Part shown: positions 35,026 through 44,767 of the stretch, piece by piece
Layout of the letters: each line of letters opens with the position of its first letter
Numbering within the stretch: position 1 is the stretch's first letter
Assembly: GCF_013266735.1 (NCBI RefSeq)
Contig: NZ_JABSNU010000004.1
Location: 1 to 64,000 of the forward strand
Direction of reading: 5' to 3'
Length of the DNA stretch: 64,000 bases
Origin: Pedobacter foliorum
GTDB taxonomy: Bacteria; Bacteroidota; Bacteroidia; Sphingobacteriales; Sphingobacteriaceae
Program-made: the position numbers and the translations under genes
Notes under the pieces: model-generated
The model's database searches: none
Seen by the model: the letters and a program-made list of their open reading frames with translations, nothing else
Told to the model about the DNA's origin: nothing

Positions 35026-35057
35026 AGAAGAGGCCATGTTTTTGCATGGCCTCTTCT
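35026..35057. terminator. Bidirectional terminator between convergent operons
   Basis: AGAAGAGGCCATG (35026-35038) pairs perfectly with CATGGCCTCTTCT (35045-35057) around a six-base loop. It ends the SusCD operon and the convergent VCBS gene. Confidence 0.88.
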
Positions 35058-35065
35058 GTTTTACC

Positions 35066-38000
35066 TTACTTAATTTGATAAGCTTTTAAGCTTTGCTGAT
35101 TAATACCGAATAGAAGTTTGTTGTTAATGGTAATTACACTTCTAACGTCGCCTTTTAAATTAAATCCGGATTGTTGCTGAGGGATATAGTTAAACCCTCC
35201 TTTTCCATCGCCCTGAAGTAATACTCCATAATTTGCGTCATACTTTCCAAATCGAAGACGAGCCTGACTGATATTACCACATAGCAGTAAATCTTTTTTC
35301 CCATCTTTATTGTAATCCACAGAAGTAATGGTAAAAACGGGAGAAAGTTGGGTTTCTATTGGCAGGCTAAGCTCCTTGAATTTGCCTTTTCCATTATTTA
35401 TGAAAGCAGTAGTTTTTAAGGAGTTGGCCTTTAGAATTGAGACTCCATTTAATTCTTCCTTGGTAAAGATCTCTTTCATCGACGCATCTGCATAGCTTTT
35501 GTAGTCAGGGAATCTTGTACGCATTATGCTCATCTGATCGAGCATCTCATCTCTGGTTACGTATGGATAGCTTTTTCCTTGAATGTAAAAGCATAAAATG
35601 GGATCGACTGATCCATTATCATCAAAGTCTTTGTAGTACATTTCTGCAGGCTCTTTTTCAGTTGCCTTGCATTGGGTGTTTAATCCCATGTTCCCTACTA
35701 CCAAATCTGGGAATCCATCATTGTTTAAGTCCTCAATCAGTAACTTGTTCCACCATCCGGACAGTGATTTATCGAAATATTGAGCAGTTTTGTTGACTAA
35801 CTTGCCATTCTCGTTAATCATTACTGTAATTGGCATCCACTCTCCTACAAGAATCAGATCTTCTTTTTTATCACCATTTAAATCTAACCAGGCAGCATCA
35901 GTAACCATTCCTGCTTTTTGAATTTGTGGAGCAATAGTTTTGATTTGATCTTTAAAATTTCCTTTTCCATCGTTAATCAATAAATAACTCTCCGGCGTTT
36001 CAGGATAACGGCCAGGTATTACTCTACCCCCTACAAATAGGTCTGGGTGTCCGTCGTTATTAAAGTCTGTAACCCTAACGCAACTTTTGCTACTTAGCAT
36101 TTTAGGAAGTGCATTAACGGCTTTTCTGAAATTACCTTTACCGTCATTTAAATAAAGTCGGTCTTGAAGAGATGGATCATCAGGAGTGTAATTATCATAG
36201 CCGCCACTACATACGTAAAGATCCATAAAGCCATCTTTGTTTGCATCAAAAAATAGAGCATCTACATCTTCACTTTTTATATCAGAAGCAAAAGCTGCCT
36301 GTGTTTTTTTTGTGAACTCTCCATTTTTATTTTGAATATAAAGTGTACCGGCCTGTCCCTGACTTCCCCCAATGAATATATCTTCCAGGCCATCACCATT
36401 AACATCTGATTTGGCCATACACGGACCGGAAAAAGACTGAGGGTTGATTAATAATGGCTGTCTTTTAAAATCATTGATTGATTTCTTTTGTTGTTGAAAA
36501 GCTATTGGCGATTTAATCTCTTTAAATGTAGGAGCGGGTAGTTGTGGTTTTTTATAGGTTTCCTTTGCGTTTGTTTCTATTAATGATATTTGCTGATTAG
36601 CTTTTATACCTGAAATTACTTGTTGTTTTCCGCTACTCCAAACCACTCGAAGTGAGTCTATTGTGTTTGCTTCTCCTAACCCGAAATGTAAAATAGGAGA
36701 AACGCTTGATTGGTACCCACGAGATGGCATTTGCTCCAGGTATTGTTGCTTGTTTTTATTGTAGATCCATACTTTTGCACCAATGCCCGAGGTATTTTGT
36801 TTAGCCCCCTGTAGCTTTATTTTTAGAAATTGATTTCCTGCTTTTTTATCTGATTTGTTTTCATAAATGAATGCTGGTAGGTTAATGTTGTTTACCACCA
36901 GATCCAAATCTCCATCATTATCAAGATCAGCATATGCGGCTCCATTACTATTTGAAGGGGTAGCTAGCCCCCAATCATCAACTTTATTGGTAAATGTAAG
37001 GTTTCCGTTATTCTGATAGATATAGTTATTGACATTGGAAGCCGGCATTGTATGAATCAAGTCTAAAAGGTTTTCTTTTATTTGGGTAGGGTCGGTACTT
37101 CGTAAAAAATCTCCTTTAAATTTTAAGAAATCCATATTGGTATAATCTCGCATATAGCCATTGGATATAAATAGATCTTTCCATCCGTCATTGTTGTAAT
37201 CTGCGAATAAAGGAGCCCAGCTCCAATCGGTGTTTGATATGCCTGATAATTGGCCGGTTTCGCTGAACGTGCCGTTGCCGTTATTTATCTGAAGCATATT
37301 ACGCATATCCTGATAATGGAAGCCTAAGCGTAAACGTAGGTCATAGTATTCATAATTGTCAGGAGAGAAAAGTAGCTTCTGCCTTTTATTATCTTCAGGG
37401 AGCATATCTAAAGTAAGAATATCAGGAAGTCCGTCGTTATTGATGTCAGCAATATCATTACCCATTGAGTACAATGATGTGTGGCCTATTTGGGATTGAA
37501 TTTGATTGGTAAAAGTGCCATCCCCATTATTTATATATAAATAATCTGGGGCTGAATAATCATTCGAGATGTATATATCAGGATAACCATCATTATTTAT
37601 GTCGCTCACTCCAGCACCTAAACCGTAGGTAAAAGAGGAATTGTATAAACCGGCTTTATCTGATACATCTTCAAATTTACCCTTATTGTTTTTGTATAAT
37701 TTAACTTTAATTGTTGGTGCAGGTTCTTTTAGAATTATAGGTGCGGAAATTTCATCGAGCGTAGTAAATACCTTCGGATTATGATTTATGAGAAACATAT
37801 CAAGGTCATTATCTTTATCATAGTCAAAAAAGACAGCTTGTGTACTATATGCAGTATCTGCGAGCCCATATTCTGCAGCTTGATCCTTGAATATTGGAAC
37901 CCCCTGAGCATCATTTCCTTGATTTATCAAAAGTGTGTTTGCTCTGTTCTTTGCAGGTAATGCCCCAGAGTAACATTGGTAAATATCTAAAAGGCCATCA

Positions 38001-38407
38001 CCATTAACATCTGCCATAGTAACGCCTGTTTTCCATGAAGTTTCAATCTCCGTTATCCCAGCCTTATCTGTGATGTCTTCAAATTGCATATTTCCTTTAT
38101 TCAGGTACAATTTGGCTTTTGTCATATTTCCTGAGAAATAAATATCATCCAACCCATCGTTATTCAAATCTCCAATAGCTACTCCGCCACCATTATAGAA
38201 ATATTGATAAGAAATGATATTTGCTCTGGTGTTCTCGATGATTGAATTGTTAAAGTCGATATGGGTTTGATCTGAAGGGAGCAAAGCAAATAGCTTATTT
38301 GTATTGGACTCTGTGCCTGATTTATTCTCATTGTTTACGCAGGCTGATAACGAGAATAGGCCGAAAAGCGCTATGCTTAGATACGATTTGGAGGTTAAAG
38401 AAGACAT
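35066..38407 (-). CDS. VCBS/FG-GAP repeat lipoprotein with ASPIC/UnbV domain
   Basis: 1113 residues with a lipoprotein signal (LFSLSAC). Many FG-GAP/VCBS repeats (DLNNDGLDDIYFSGN, DVNGDGLLDIY, DYDKDNDLDMF and others) bind calcium and build propellers. Between two propeller sets (about 530-620) is an ASPIC/UnbV domain (GIGAKVWIY, then LHFGLGEANTIDSLRVVWSSG). Such proteins are common in Bacteroidota SusCD genomes and are surface proteins of unknown ligand. Its own transcription unit is convergent with the SusCD operon; an AACC-rich leader precedes the start. Confidence 0.85.
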   Translation of the reverse strand: MSSLTSKSYLSIALFGLFSLSACVNNENKSGTESNTNKLFALLPSDQTHIDFNNSIIENTRANIISYQYFYNGGGVAIGDLNNDGLDDIYFSGNMTKAKLYLNKGNMQFEDITDKAGITEIETSWKTGVTMADVNGDGLLDIYQCYSGALPAKNRANTLLINQGNDAQGVPIFKDQAAEYGLADTAYSTQAVFFDYDKDNDLDMFLINHNPKVFTTLDEISAPIILKEPAPTIKVKLYKNNKGKFEDVSDKAGLYNSSFTYGLGAGVSDINNDGYPDIYISNDYSAPDYLYINNGDGTFTNQIQSQIGHTSLYSMGNDIADINNDGLPDILTLDMLPEDNKRQKLLFSPDNYEYYDLRLRLGFHYQDMRNMLQINNGNGTFSETGQLSGISNTDWSWAPLFADYNNDGWKDLFISNGYMRDYTNMDFLKFKGDFLRSTDPTQIKENLLDLIHTMPASNVNNYIYQNNGNLTFTNKVDDWGLATPSNSNGAAYADLDNDGDLDLVVNNINLPAFIYENKSDKKAGNQFLKIKLQGAKQNTSGIGAKVWIYNKNKQQYLEQMPSRGYQSSVSPILHFGLGEANTIDSLRVVWSSGKQQVISGIKANQQISLIETNAKETYKKPQLPAPTFKEIKSPIAFQQQKKSINDFKRQPLLINPQSFSGPCMAKSDVNGDGLEDIFIGGSQGQAGTLYIQNKNGEFTKKTQAAFASDIKSEDVDALFFDANKDGFMDLYVCSGGYDNYTPDDPSLQDRLYLNDGKGNFRKAVNALPKMLSSKSCVRVTDFNNDGHPDLFVGGRVIPGRYPETPESYLLINDGKGNFKDQIKTIAPQIQKAGMVTDAAWLDLNGDKKEDLILVGEWMPITVMINENGKLVNKTAQYFDKSLSGWWNKLLIEDLNNDGFPDLVVGNMGLNTQCKATEKEPAEMYYKDFDDNGSVDPILCFYIQGKSYPYVTRDEMLDQMSIMRTRFPDYKSYADASMKEIFTKEELNGVSILKANSLKTTAFINNGKGKFKELSLPIETQLSPVFTITSVDYNKDGKKDLLLCGNISQARLRFGKYDANYGVLLQGDGKGGFNYIPQQQSGFNLKGDVRSVITINNKLLFGINQQSLKAYQIK

Positions 38408-38505
38408 TTGGTTAGTTGGTTTGGTTTAATTCTTTATCAAGATAACGACTTTATTTTGATGTATCATAAATTTTACTCAAAATCAGACATAAGCTTAGGA
38501 ATGAA

Positions 38506-38513
38506 TATTTTTG
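38506..38513 (+). promoter_or_regulatory. -7 box before the orphan exbD
   Basis: TATTTTTG fits TAnnTTTG, 52 bp before the start codon. A -33 element is not clear. Confidence 0.4.
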
Positions 38514-38565
38514 TATTGTTTATGAAAATTGAAGGCTGTTGACATCATAACTAAAACATAGAACT

Positions 38566-39102
38566 ATGGCAACCTTAAACATTCCTCAAAATGGCCAGGC
38601 CCTGAAAGGAAAAAACAGAACGCGAAAAGCAGTCCCTTCGGTAGATCTAACTGCAATGGTAGATTTAGCATTTCTTTTAATAACGTTTTTTATGCTTACT
38701 ACTTCATTGTCTAAATCACAGGCTATGGACGTAGCCAAGCCAGTTGTTGATATCCCTGATCAGCCTTATCCTGCATCAAGGACAATAACTGTTCTTTTGG
38801 GTAAAAACAATAGTATTGTTTGGTATAAAGGGGAGATGGAGAAGGCCACTCCACAGCTAGCTAATTTTAAGGGAATAGCAAAGGTTTTAGCTTTTAATAA
38901 AAAGGAAATAGCCAGGCTGCATGGAAATGATCCTGGCAAGTTTATGATTGTCATTATTAAGCCGACAGAAAAATCCACCTATAAGAATTTTGTTGATGTG
39001 TTAGATGAAATGAGTATTTCATATGTAAAGTCTTATTTGATTGATGATAAGAGCCTGCAAAGCCTGGAAAGAGGATATATGGAGAAGTTAGGTGCTATAT
39101 AA
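38566..39102 (+). CDS. ExbD/TolR-family protein (orphan copy)
   Basis: 178 residues with one N-terminal membrane helix (about 30-48) carrying D33 in VDLTAMVD, the proton-path aspartate of ExbD/TolR, and a periplasmic domain with KPTEKSTYKNFVDVLDEM. It is a paralogue of the ExbD at 45481: the membrane segment is identical over 25 residues while the rest has diverged. No exbB gene is adjacent, so it may use the ExbB encoded at 43925 or one elsewhere. A terminator follows directly. Confidence 0.88.
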   Translation: MATLNIPQNGQALKGKNRTRKAVPSVDLTAMVDLAFLLITFFMLTTSLSKSQAMDVAKPVVDIPDQPYPASRTITVLLGKNNSIVWYKGEMEKATPQLANFKGIAKVLAFNKKEIARLHGNDPGKFMIVIIKPTEKSTYKNFVDVLDEMSISYVKSYLIDDKSLQSLERGYMEKLGAI

Positions 39103-39106
39103 TAGC

Positions 39107-39146
39107 AAAAGAGGGCTGTCCAGTTTAACCGGACAGCCCTCTTTTT
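39107..39146. terminator. Bidirectional terminator between exbD and metK
   Basis: A long stem, GAGGGCTGTCC (39111-39121) with GGACAGCCCTC (39131-39141), is flanked by A and T runs and serves both convergent genes. Confidence 0.9.
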
Positions 39147-39163
39147 GTTAATGTTTTGAGTGA

Positions 39164-40414
39164 TTATAAAGAAAAGGCAGCTTTTACCTTATCAACAAAG
39201 TCTAATTTCTCCCAAGTGAATAATTCAACTGTAACAGTTTTTTCTTCACCACCTGGACTTTTGAATGTTTTGGTAACAGTTTCTGGTGTACGACCCATAT
39301 GGCCATAAGCAGCAGTTTCACTATAAATTGGATTTCTTAATTTTAAGCGTTGTTCAATAAAGTAAGGGCGCATGTCGAACAGATCTTCAACGATCTTGGC
39401 GATTTCACCGTCTGTTTTGTCTATTTTGCTTGTTCCGTAAGTGTTAATGTAGATGCCCATTGGCTTTGCAACACCAATAGCATAACTAACCTGAACTAAA
39501 ATTTCCTCCGCAACACCTGCAGCAACGAGGTTTTTAGCGATATGACGTGTTGCATAAGCGGCACTTCTATCAACCTTACTTGGATCTTTCCCAGAGAATG
39601 CACCACCACCATGTGCTCCTTTACCTCCGTAAGTATCTACAATGATTTTACGACCAGTTAAACCGGTATCACCATGTGGACCACCAATTACAAATTTACC
39701 GGTAGGATTGATATGATATTCAATTTTGTCATTAAACAGATGAGCGTATTGAGGGTATTTTGCTATAATCCTTGGAATAAGAATATCAACTAAATCCTTT
39801 TTGATTTTAGCTAACATTACTGTTTCCTCGTCAAAGTCATCATGCTGGGTAGAAATCACAATGGCATCGATACGAACCGGTTTATTATTATCAGCATATT
39901 CTAATGTTACTTGCGATTTAGCATCAGGGCGTAAATAAGTAATCTCATTGTTCTCACGTCTTAAAAGCGCTAACTCTTGTAAAAGAGTATGAGATAAATC
40001 TAATGCCAAAGGCATATAGTTTTCGGTTTCGTTAGTTGCATAACCAAACATCATACCCTGATCGCCTGCACCTTGCTCTTCTTTAGAGCTTCTATCAACA
40101 CCTTGATTTATGTCTTGAGATTGTTCGTGAATAGCAGAAAGAATGCCACATGAGTTGGCTTCAAACATGTATTCACTTTTTGTATAGCCAATTTTTCTGA
40201 TTACATCACGTGCAATTTGTTGCACATCAAGGTAAGTCTGTGATTTTACCTCGCCGGCTAAAATAACCTGACCTGTGGTAACTAATGTTTCACAAGCAAC
40301 CTTAGATTCCGGATCGAAAGCTAAAAAGTTATCAATAAGCGCGTCTGAGATTTGATCTGCTACTTTATCCGGATGGCCTTCAGAAACTGACTCGGATGTA
40401 AATAAATACGACAT
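39164..40414 (-). CDS. metK: S-adenosylmethionine synthetase
   Basis: 416 residues, near full length for MetK. Family signatures are [13 protein letters not shown] (13-25), [12 protein letters not shown] (about 117-128), [10 protein letters not shown], and the glycine-rich [19 protein letters not shown] loop (about 262-280). It makes S-adenosylmethionine from methionine and ATP in the cytosol. It is preceded by a SAM-II-type riboswitch and a good promoter on the same strand, so it is very likely repressed by its own product. Confidence 0.97.
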   Translation of the reverse strand: MSYLFTSESVSEGHPDKVADQISDALIDNFLAFDPESKVACETLVTTGQVILAGEVKSQTYLDVQQIARDVIRKIGYTKSEYMFEANSCGILSAIHEQSQDINQGVDRSSKEEQGAGDQGMMFGYATNETENYMPLALDLSHTLLQELALLRRENNEITYLRPDAKSQVTLEYADNNKPVRIDAIVISTQHDDFDEETVMLAKIKKDLVDILIPRIIAKYPQYAHLFNDKIEYHINPTGKFVIGGPHGDTGLTGRKIIVDTYGGKGAHGGGAFSGKDPSKVDRSAAYATRHIAKNLVAAGVAEEILVQVSYAIGVAKPMGIYINTYGTSKIDKTDGEIAKIVEDLFDMRPYFIEQRLKLRNPIYSETAAYGHMGRTPETVTKTFKSPGGEEKTVTVELFTWEKLDFVDKVKAAFSL

Positions 40415-40500
40415 TTTAAATAATTAAAATTTTAATTTAAACAATTATAAAAATGGAATCAGATCCTGTATTACAGGCTGTAAAATGAAGTGTATGATAA

Positions 40501-40568
40501 GGTTAGCACTTTTTTTTACGTGGTTGCAATCCCGCTATTTTTATATAGCATCGCAAATCAGTCCACTT
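40501..40568 (-). ncRNA. SAM-II-type riboswitch upstream of metK
   Basis: Read on the minus strand, P1 GTGG (40563-40566) pairs with CCAC (40520-40523). Between them are CTGATTTG and GATTGCAA, and after P1 come an A-rich strand and GTGCTAACC; these match the conserved SAM-II core (UGAUUUG, UUGCA-CCACGU, GCUAA). A local hairpin GCTAT/ATAGC (40534-40549) extends the first loop, an insertion not in the shortest SAM-II examples. It lies between promoter and metK, so SAM binding should reduce MetK synthesis, probably by blocking translation start. No terminator is evident in between. Confidence 0.82.
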
Positions 40569-40576
40569 TGATGCTG

Positions 40577-40607
40577 CAAAATTAGTATATATATTTAAAT
40601 AGTCAAA
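40577..40607 (-). promoter_or_regulatory. Promoter of metK
   Basis: On the minus strand TTTG (40604-40607), a 19-bp spacer and TAATTTTG (40577-40584) match the Bacteroidota consensus exactly. The expected start of transcription, near 40571, falls right before the riboswitch core. Confidence 0.8.
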
Positions 40608-40646
40608 AAATATCAATTATTTTGTACTATCATTAATCAAAAGGTT

Positions 40647-41537
40647 TTGTCGAAATCAAACATTTTATTTATTATTAATCCCATATCGGGGGGGAAGGAT
40701 AAGCTAAAGATACCAGCATTGATAGATGCCCACCTCGATCGGTCTAAATTTAATCCGAATTTTAGCTTCACAGAATATGTAGGACATGCATCCGAAATAG
40801 CTGAGGAAGCTGCAAATAAGAATTTTGACATCATTGTTGCCGTAGGTGGCGATGGCACAATTAATGAAATTGCTACAAAAGTAATACAGCAGGATAAAAT
40901 ACTAGGAATTATTCCATTTGGTTCTGGAAATGGCTTAGCCAGATTTCTAAAAATACCAATGAATACGGTTGCCGCAATTAAGGTGATCAATGATTGTAAT
41001 GTTGAAATTATCGATACAGCAAAGTTTAATGATAAGTGCTTTTTTAATATGGCAGGGATGGGCTTTGACGCACATATCAGCTCCGTATTTGCCGGGAATA
41101 AATCCAGAGGGTTAACCGGATACTTAAAACTAGGGCTAACGGAAGTGTTGAACTATAAACCTCAAACGTACCGTATTAATATAGATGGAACAGATTATGT
41201 GCGCAAGGCATTTGTAATCAGTATTGCTAATTCGTCTCAATATGGAAACAATGCACATATAGCACCTAAAGCCTCAGTGGTTGATGGATTGCTTGATGTT
41301 TGTATAGTTAAAGAATTTCCTATGTACAAGTTGCCGGTATTAGCATATGAAATGTTAAGTGCCAGAACAGATCGCTCAAAGATAGTTGAGATTATAAAAG
41401 GTAAAAACATAAAGATTACCCGAAGCCAGGATGACGCTATACATATTGATGGGGAACCATTCTTTATGGGTAAAGAAATAGGCGTATCTATTGTGCCGTT
41501 ATCATTAAATGTTATTATTCCGAACTATGAAATCTAA
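40647..41537 (+). CDS. Diacylglycerol-kinase-family lipid kinase (YegS/DgkB-like)
   Basis: 296 residues. The nucleotide-binding signature GGDGTINE (67-74), the FGSGNGLARFL loop (about 90-105) and the C-terminal DGEPF motif (about 269-273) define the DAGK catalytic family. It phosphorylates a lipid such as diacylglycerol; the exact substrate is unclear. The start is TTG at 40647 with AAGG just upstream; no ATG lies near the family start. It is divergent from metK and overlaps the next gene by 11 bp. Confidence 0.87.
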   Translation: MSKSNILFIINPISGGKDKLKIPALIDAHLDRSKFNPNFSFTEYVGHASEIAEEAANKNFDIIVAVGGDGTINEIATKVIQQDKILGIIPFGSGNGLARFLKIPMNTVAAIKVINDCNVEIIDTAKFNDKCFFNMAGMGFDAHISSVFAGNKSRGLTGYLKLGLTEVLNYKPQTYRINIDGTDYVRKAFVISIANSSQYGNNAHIAPKASVVDGLLDVCIVKEFPMYKLPVLAYEMLSARTDRSKIVEIIKGKNIKITRSQDDAIHIDGEPFFMGKEIGVSIVPLSLNVIIPNYEI

Positions 41538-41880
41538 AAAGAAAACATTGAGTGATCTTGGAGGAATTATGTATTCCACTGATCCATCTTTTGTTTATGA
41601 GGAAGAGAGTGCCGATTCTCAGGAGTTAGTACCAAATAATCAGCAAGACTTAAGGGTAATGCTAGACCGGAAAAATAGGGGAGGAAAAGCTGTTACTTTA
41701 ATCACTGGATTTGTTGGTAGTATTGATGAATTGGACAAGTTGGCCAAAACGTTAAAGACAAAATGTGGGGTAGGAGGGGCATCAAAGGATGGCGAGATCA
41801 TAATTCAGGGAGATTTTAGAGATAAAGTGCTTATACTCTTGCAGAAAGAGGGCTATAAAGTAAAAAAATCAGGGGGATAA
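41527..41880 (+). CDS. SUI1/eIF1-like translation factor (YciH family)
   Basis: 117 residues from ATG 41527. The C-terminal SUI1 domain (about 45-117) shows RKNRGGKAVTLITGF, the KTLKTKCGVGGASKDGEIIIQGD block and a final KEGYKVKKSGG, all typical. Bacterial YciH proteins can influence start-codon fidelity and appear to act as stress-time translation inhibitors. It overlaps the lipid kinase stop by 11 bp, indicating coupling. Confidence 0.9.
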   Translation: MKSKKKTLSDLGGIMYSTDPSFVYEEESADSQELVPNNQQDLRVMLDRKNRGGKAVTLITGFVGSIDELDKLAKTLKTKCGVGGASKDGEIIIQGDFRDKVLILLQKEGYKVKKSGG

Positions 41881-41985
41881 ATATCTGTTTAATTGCTTGA
41901 TTAATAAGTTGTTTGATGTAAGTGTATATGCGACAATAAGTTAAATTTTTCTTAAAAAAAGGTGCTTTTTACCTTTTTATCTGCA

Positions 41986-41993
41986 TAACTTTG
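41986..41993 (+). promoter_or_regulatory. -7 box of pckA
   Basis: TAACTTTG matches TAnnTTTG, 21 bp before the start codon. A small AAAAAGGT/ACCTTTTT hairpin (41956-41963 region to 41978) just upstream may end the preceding operon, which would put the promoter right behind it. Confidence 0.5.
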
Positions 41994-42014
41994 CCTGACT
42001 AACTTATTATTCTT

Positions 42015-43619
42015 ATGAGCAAAGCTTTTATGCTTAGGCCTGATTTGAGCTATCTGAATCTCGATTCGGATTTGGCTTTATATCAGCTTAATGTAGCACA
42101 ATTGGTTGAAGAGGCCCTGAAAAATGGAGAGGGGACCCTTACAGATACCGGCGCACTGGCAGTAGATACGGGGAAATTTACTGGTCGTTCTCCAAAAGAC
42201 AGATTTATAGTTTGCGATGAAATAACGCGTGATTCAGTGTGGTGGGGGGATATAAATATCAAATTTGAACCCGAGAAATTCGATGCCTTATATAAAAAAG
42301 TAACGGCACACCTTAGTAAAAACAAGTATTATGTAAGGGATTCATATGCTTGTGCTGATGAGTCTTATAAAACTACGATTAGGGTTGTAACTGAAACGGC
42401 CTATCAAAATCTATTTTCGAACAATCTATTCTTAAGACCTGACGTAGCCGATTTTATTGAAAAACCAGAGTGGACCATTATTGCAAGTCCATCCTTTTTG
42501 GCAGATCCGGATTTAGACGGAACCAGGCAAGCAAACTTTTCTATCCTCAATTTTTCAAGAAAAATAATACTTATTGGTGGATCGGGATATACAGGCGAAA
42601 TTAAAAAGGGGATTTTCTCTGTATTGAATTTCATTCTTCCAGAACAAAAGCGGACATTATCAATGCACTGTTCTGCAAATGTTGGGAAAAATGATGATTC
42701 AGCAATATTTTTTGGCCTTTCGGGAACAGGTAAAACTACACTGTCAGCAGATCCTGAGCGCAGATTGATAGGAGATGATGAGCATGGATGGGGAAATGAA
42801 TCCGTTTTTAATTTCGAGGGAGGTTGTTATGCAAAATGTGTTGATTTAACAGTTGAAAAGGAACCTCAGATCTTTAATGCCATAAAATTTGGTGCACTGT
42901 TAGAGAATACCAATTACTCTGAAGGAACTAGAACGGTTGATTTTTCTAATATTGATAAAACAGAAAATACCAGAGTTGCCTACCCAATAGAGTATATAGA
43001 TAATGCTATAGTGCCTTCAATAGCTCCAGAACCTAAAAATATTTTCTTTTTAACAGCTGATGCTTTTGGTGTTCTGCCTCCAGTTTCAAAATTGAATACT
43101 GGACAGGCAATGTTTCATTTTATTTCAGGATATACTGCAAAGGTTGCAGGCACAGAGGCAGGCGTTACAGAACCTCAGGTAACGTTCTCAGCTTGTTTTG
43201 GTAAAGCTTTTTTACCGCTTCATCCTACTCGATATGCAGAATTACTTGGAGAAAAAATGAAAAAGAACAACATTAACGTATGGTTAATTAATACTGGTTG
43301 GAGTGGGGGAGCTTATGGGGAAGGAAAACGTATGAAATTGGCCTATACCAGAGCAATGATCACGGCTGCTTTAAATGGGGATCTGAAAAATGTTGAATTT
43401 GTAACAGATGCTGTTTTTGGATTACAGATTCCTATGAGCTGTCCGAATGTTCCATCAGAAATTTTAAATCCAAGAAATACCTGGGCTGATAAGAAAAAAT
43501 ACGATCGTAAAGCAAATGAACTCTCTCTGGAGTTTGTAAATAATTTTAAACAATTTGAGGCCTTCGCAAGTGAAGAAATGATGAGTTCACTCCCTAAAAT
43601 AACCGAAAACATAGTTTAA
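42015..43619 (+). CDS. pckA: ATP-dependent phosphoenolpyruvate carboxykinase
   Basis: 534 residues, normal for the ATP-type enzyme. The kinase-1a loop GLSGTGKTTLSADP (K240, T241) and LIGDDEHGW, plus TGRSPKDRF near 55-63 and the GGSGYTGE stretch, are clear signatures. It turns oxaloacetate and ATP into phosphoenolpyruvate and CO2, for gluconeogenesis or, in many Bacteroidota, anaplerotic carboxylation. It has its own promoter and terminator. Confidence 0.97.
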   Translation: MSKAFMLRPDLSYLNLDSDLALYQLNVAQLVEEALKNGEGTLTDTGALAVDTGKFTGRSPKDRFIVCDEITRDSVWWGDINIKFEPEKFDALYKKVTAHLSKNKYYVRDSYACADESYKTTIRVVTETAYQNLFSNNLFLRPDVADFIEKPEWTIIASPSFLADPDLDGTRQANFSILNFSRKIILIGGSGYTGEIKKGIFSVLNFILPEQKRTLSMHCSANVGKNDDSAIFFGLSGTGKTTLSADPERRLIGDDEHGWGNESVFNFEGGCYAKCVDLTVEKEPQIFNAIKFGALLENTNYSEGTRTVDFSNIDKTENTRVAYPIEYIDNAIVPSIAPEPKNIFFLTADAFGVLPPVSKLNTGQAMFHFISGYTAKVAGTEAGVTEPQVTFSACFGKAFLPLHPTRYAELLGEKMKKNNINVWLINTGWSGGAYGEGKRMKLAYTRAMITAALNGDLKNVEFVTDAVFGLQIPMSCPNVPSEILNPRNTWADKKKYDRKANELSLEFVNNFKQFEAFASEEMMSSLPKITENIV

Positions 43620-43674
43620 AGCTTTTTTTTTACCTAAAAATTTGCATTTCAGTTTTTTTTTAGTTTTAATTGCG

Positions 43675-43707
43675 AAAGATTGTCTCCGCAACGAGACAAT
43701 CTTTTTT
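43675..43707 (+). terminator. Terminator of pckA
   Basis: AAAGATTGTCTC (43675-43686) pairs with GAGACAATCTTT (43693-43704), followed by a T run. Confidence 0.9.
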
Positions 43708-43795
43708 AATTATACAGTAATACGTTAGGTAAAACAGAAGTGCAAACGGGTAAAATTGACGGGCAAAACGAATTAGCAAGCTAACAATTATTTAA

Positions 43796-43825
43796 TTTGG
43801 AATTTAAATCAAAGTTCTAAATTTG
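43796..43825 (+). promoter_or_regulatory. Promoter of the exbB-tonB operon
   Basis: TTTG at 43796-43799, 18 bp, then TAAATTTG at 43818-43825. The leader to exbB is about 95 nt. Confidence 0.72.
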
Positions 43826-43924
43826 TTACGGCAACAATTGTTTGTAATGTTCGTTGTGTGTATTACGGAATATTTAATCTAATTTTAAAAAACAAAGTAC
43901 TAAAAACTAAAAAACTAAAAAAAA

Positions 43925-44767
43925 ATGGCAAACGCACCAAAACCAACAACAGTAAAAAAAGAAAGCTCTTCTACAGCTTCAAATTTATTCGCAACTCTTA
44001 CTATTCCAATTTGTATCATTATCGGAATATGTGTTTACAAATTTATTTTTGGAGATAGAGGGAATTTCATCGATGGCGCTGATCCAGATCTTCATGAGAC
44101 ACTTCCAAAAGTAGGTAACTACATGGGTATGGCTTACAAAGGTGGGGTTATCGTTCCAATTCTATTAGGTATGTTCCTTATGGTAATTGTATTCTCTATC
44201 GAGCGTCTTATTGTAATTGGTAAAGCAACTGGAAAATCTAGCTTGGATTCATTCGTGAAAAAAATCCAAGGGTTTTTAAACTCAAACAACATCGAAGCAG
44301 CCTTAACTGAGTGTGATAAACAACAAGGTTCTGTTGCTAACGTAATCAAATCAGGATTGAAAAAATATCGTGAGATGGAAACTGAAGCAAACATGGATAC
44401 AGATCAAAAATGTTTAGCTATCCAAAAAGATATTGAAGAAGCTACTACTTTGGAAATGCCAATGTTAGAGCAAAACTTAACTGTAATCGCTACTTTAGTA
44501 TCAGTAGGTACATTAACAGGTCTATTAGGTACAGTAACAGGTATGATCAAGGCCTTCGGTGGTTTAGCTAACTCTGGTGCTCCGGATCAGGCTGCATTAG
44601 CAACTGGTATTTCTGAAGCCCTAATTAACACAGCTACTGGTATCGGTACTTCTACTTTCGCTATTATCATGTACAACATCCTTACTTCTAAAATTGACAA
44701 ATTAACTTATGCAATTGATGAAGCAGGTTTCAGTATCATTCAAACTTACGCCAGTACACATAAATAA
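43925..44767 (+). CDS. exbB: ExbB/TolQ-type proton channel subunit
   Basis: 280 residues. Hydrophobic segments at about 21-43, 72-95, 168-190 and 215-240 and the core stretch ATLVSVGTLTGLLGTVTGMIKAF identify the MotA/TolQ/ExbB family. With ExbD it forms the inner-membrane proton channel that energizes TonB. An extra N-terminal helix is common in Bacteroidota. First gene of the operon; the following ExbD is 86 bp downstream. Confidence 0.94.
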   Translation: MANAPKPTTVKKESSSTASNLFATLTIPICIIIGICVYKFIFGDRGNFIDGADPDLHETLPKVGNYMGMAYKGGVIVPILLGMFLMVIVFSIERLIVIGKATGKSSLDSFVKKIQGFLNSNNIEAALTECDKQQGSVANVIKSGLKKYREMETEANMDTDQKCLAIQKDIEEATTLEMPMLEQNLTVIATLVSVGTLTGLLGTVTGMIKAFGGLANSGAPDQAALATGISEALINTATGIGTSTFAIIMYNILTSKIDKLTYAIDEAGFSIIQTYASTHK

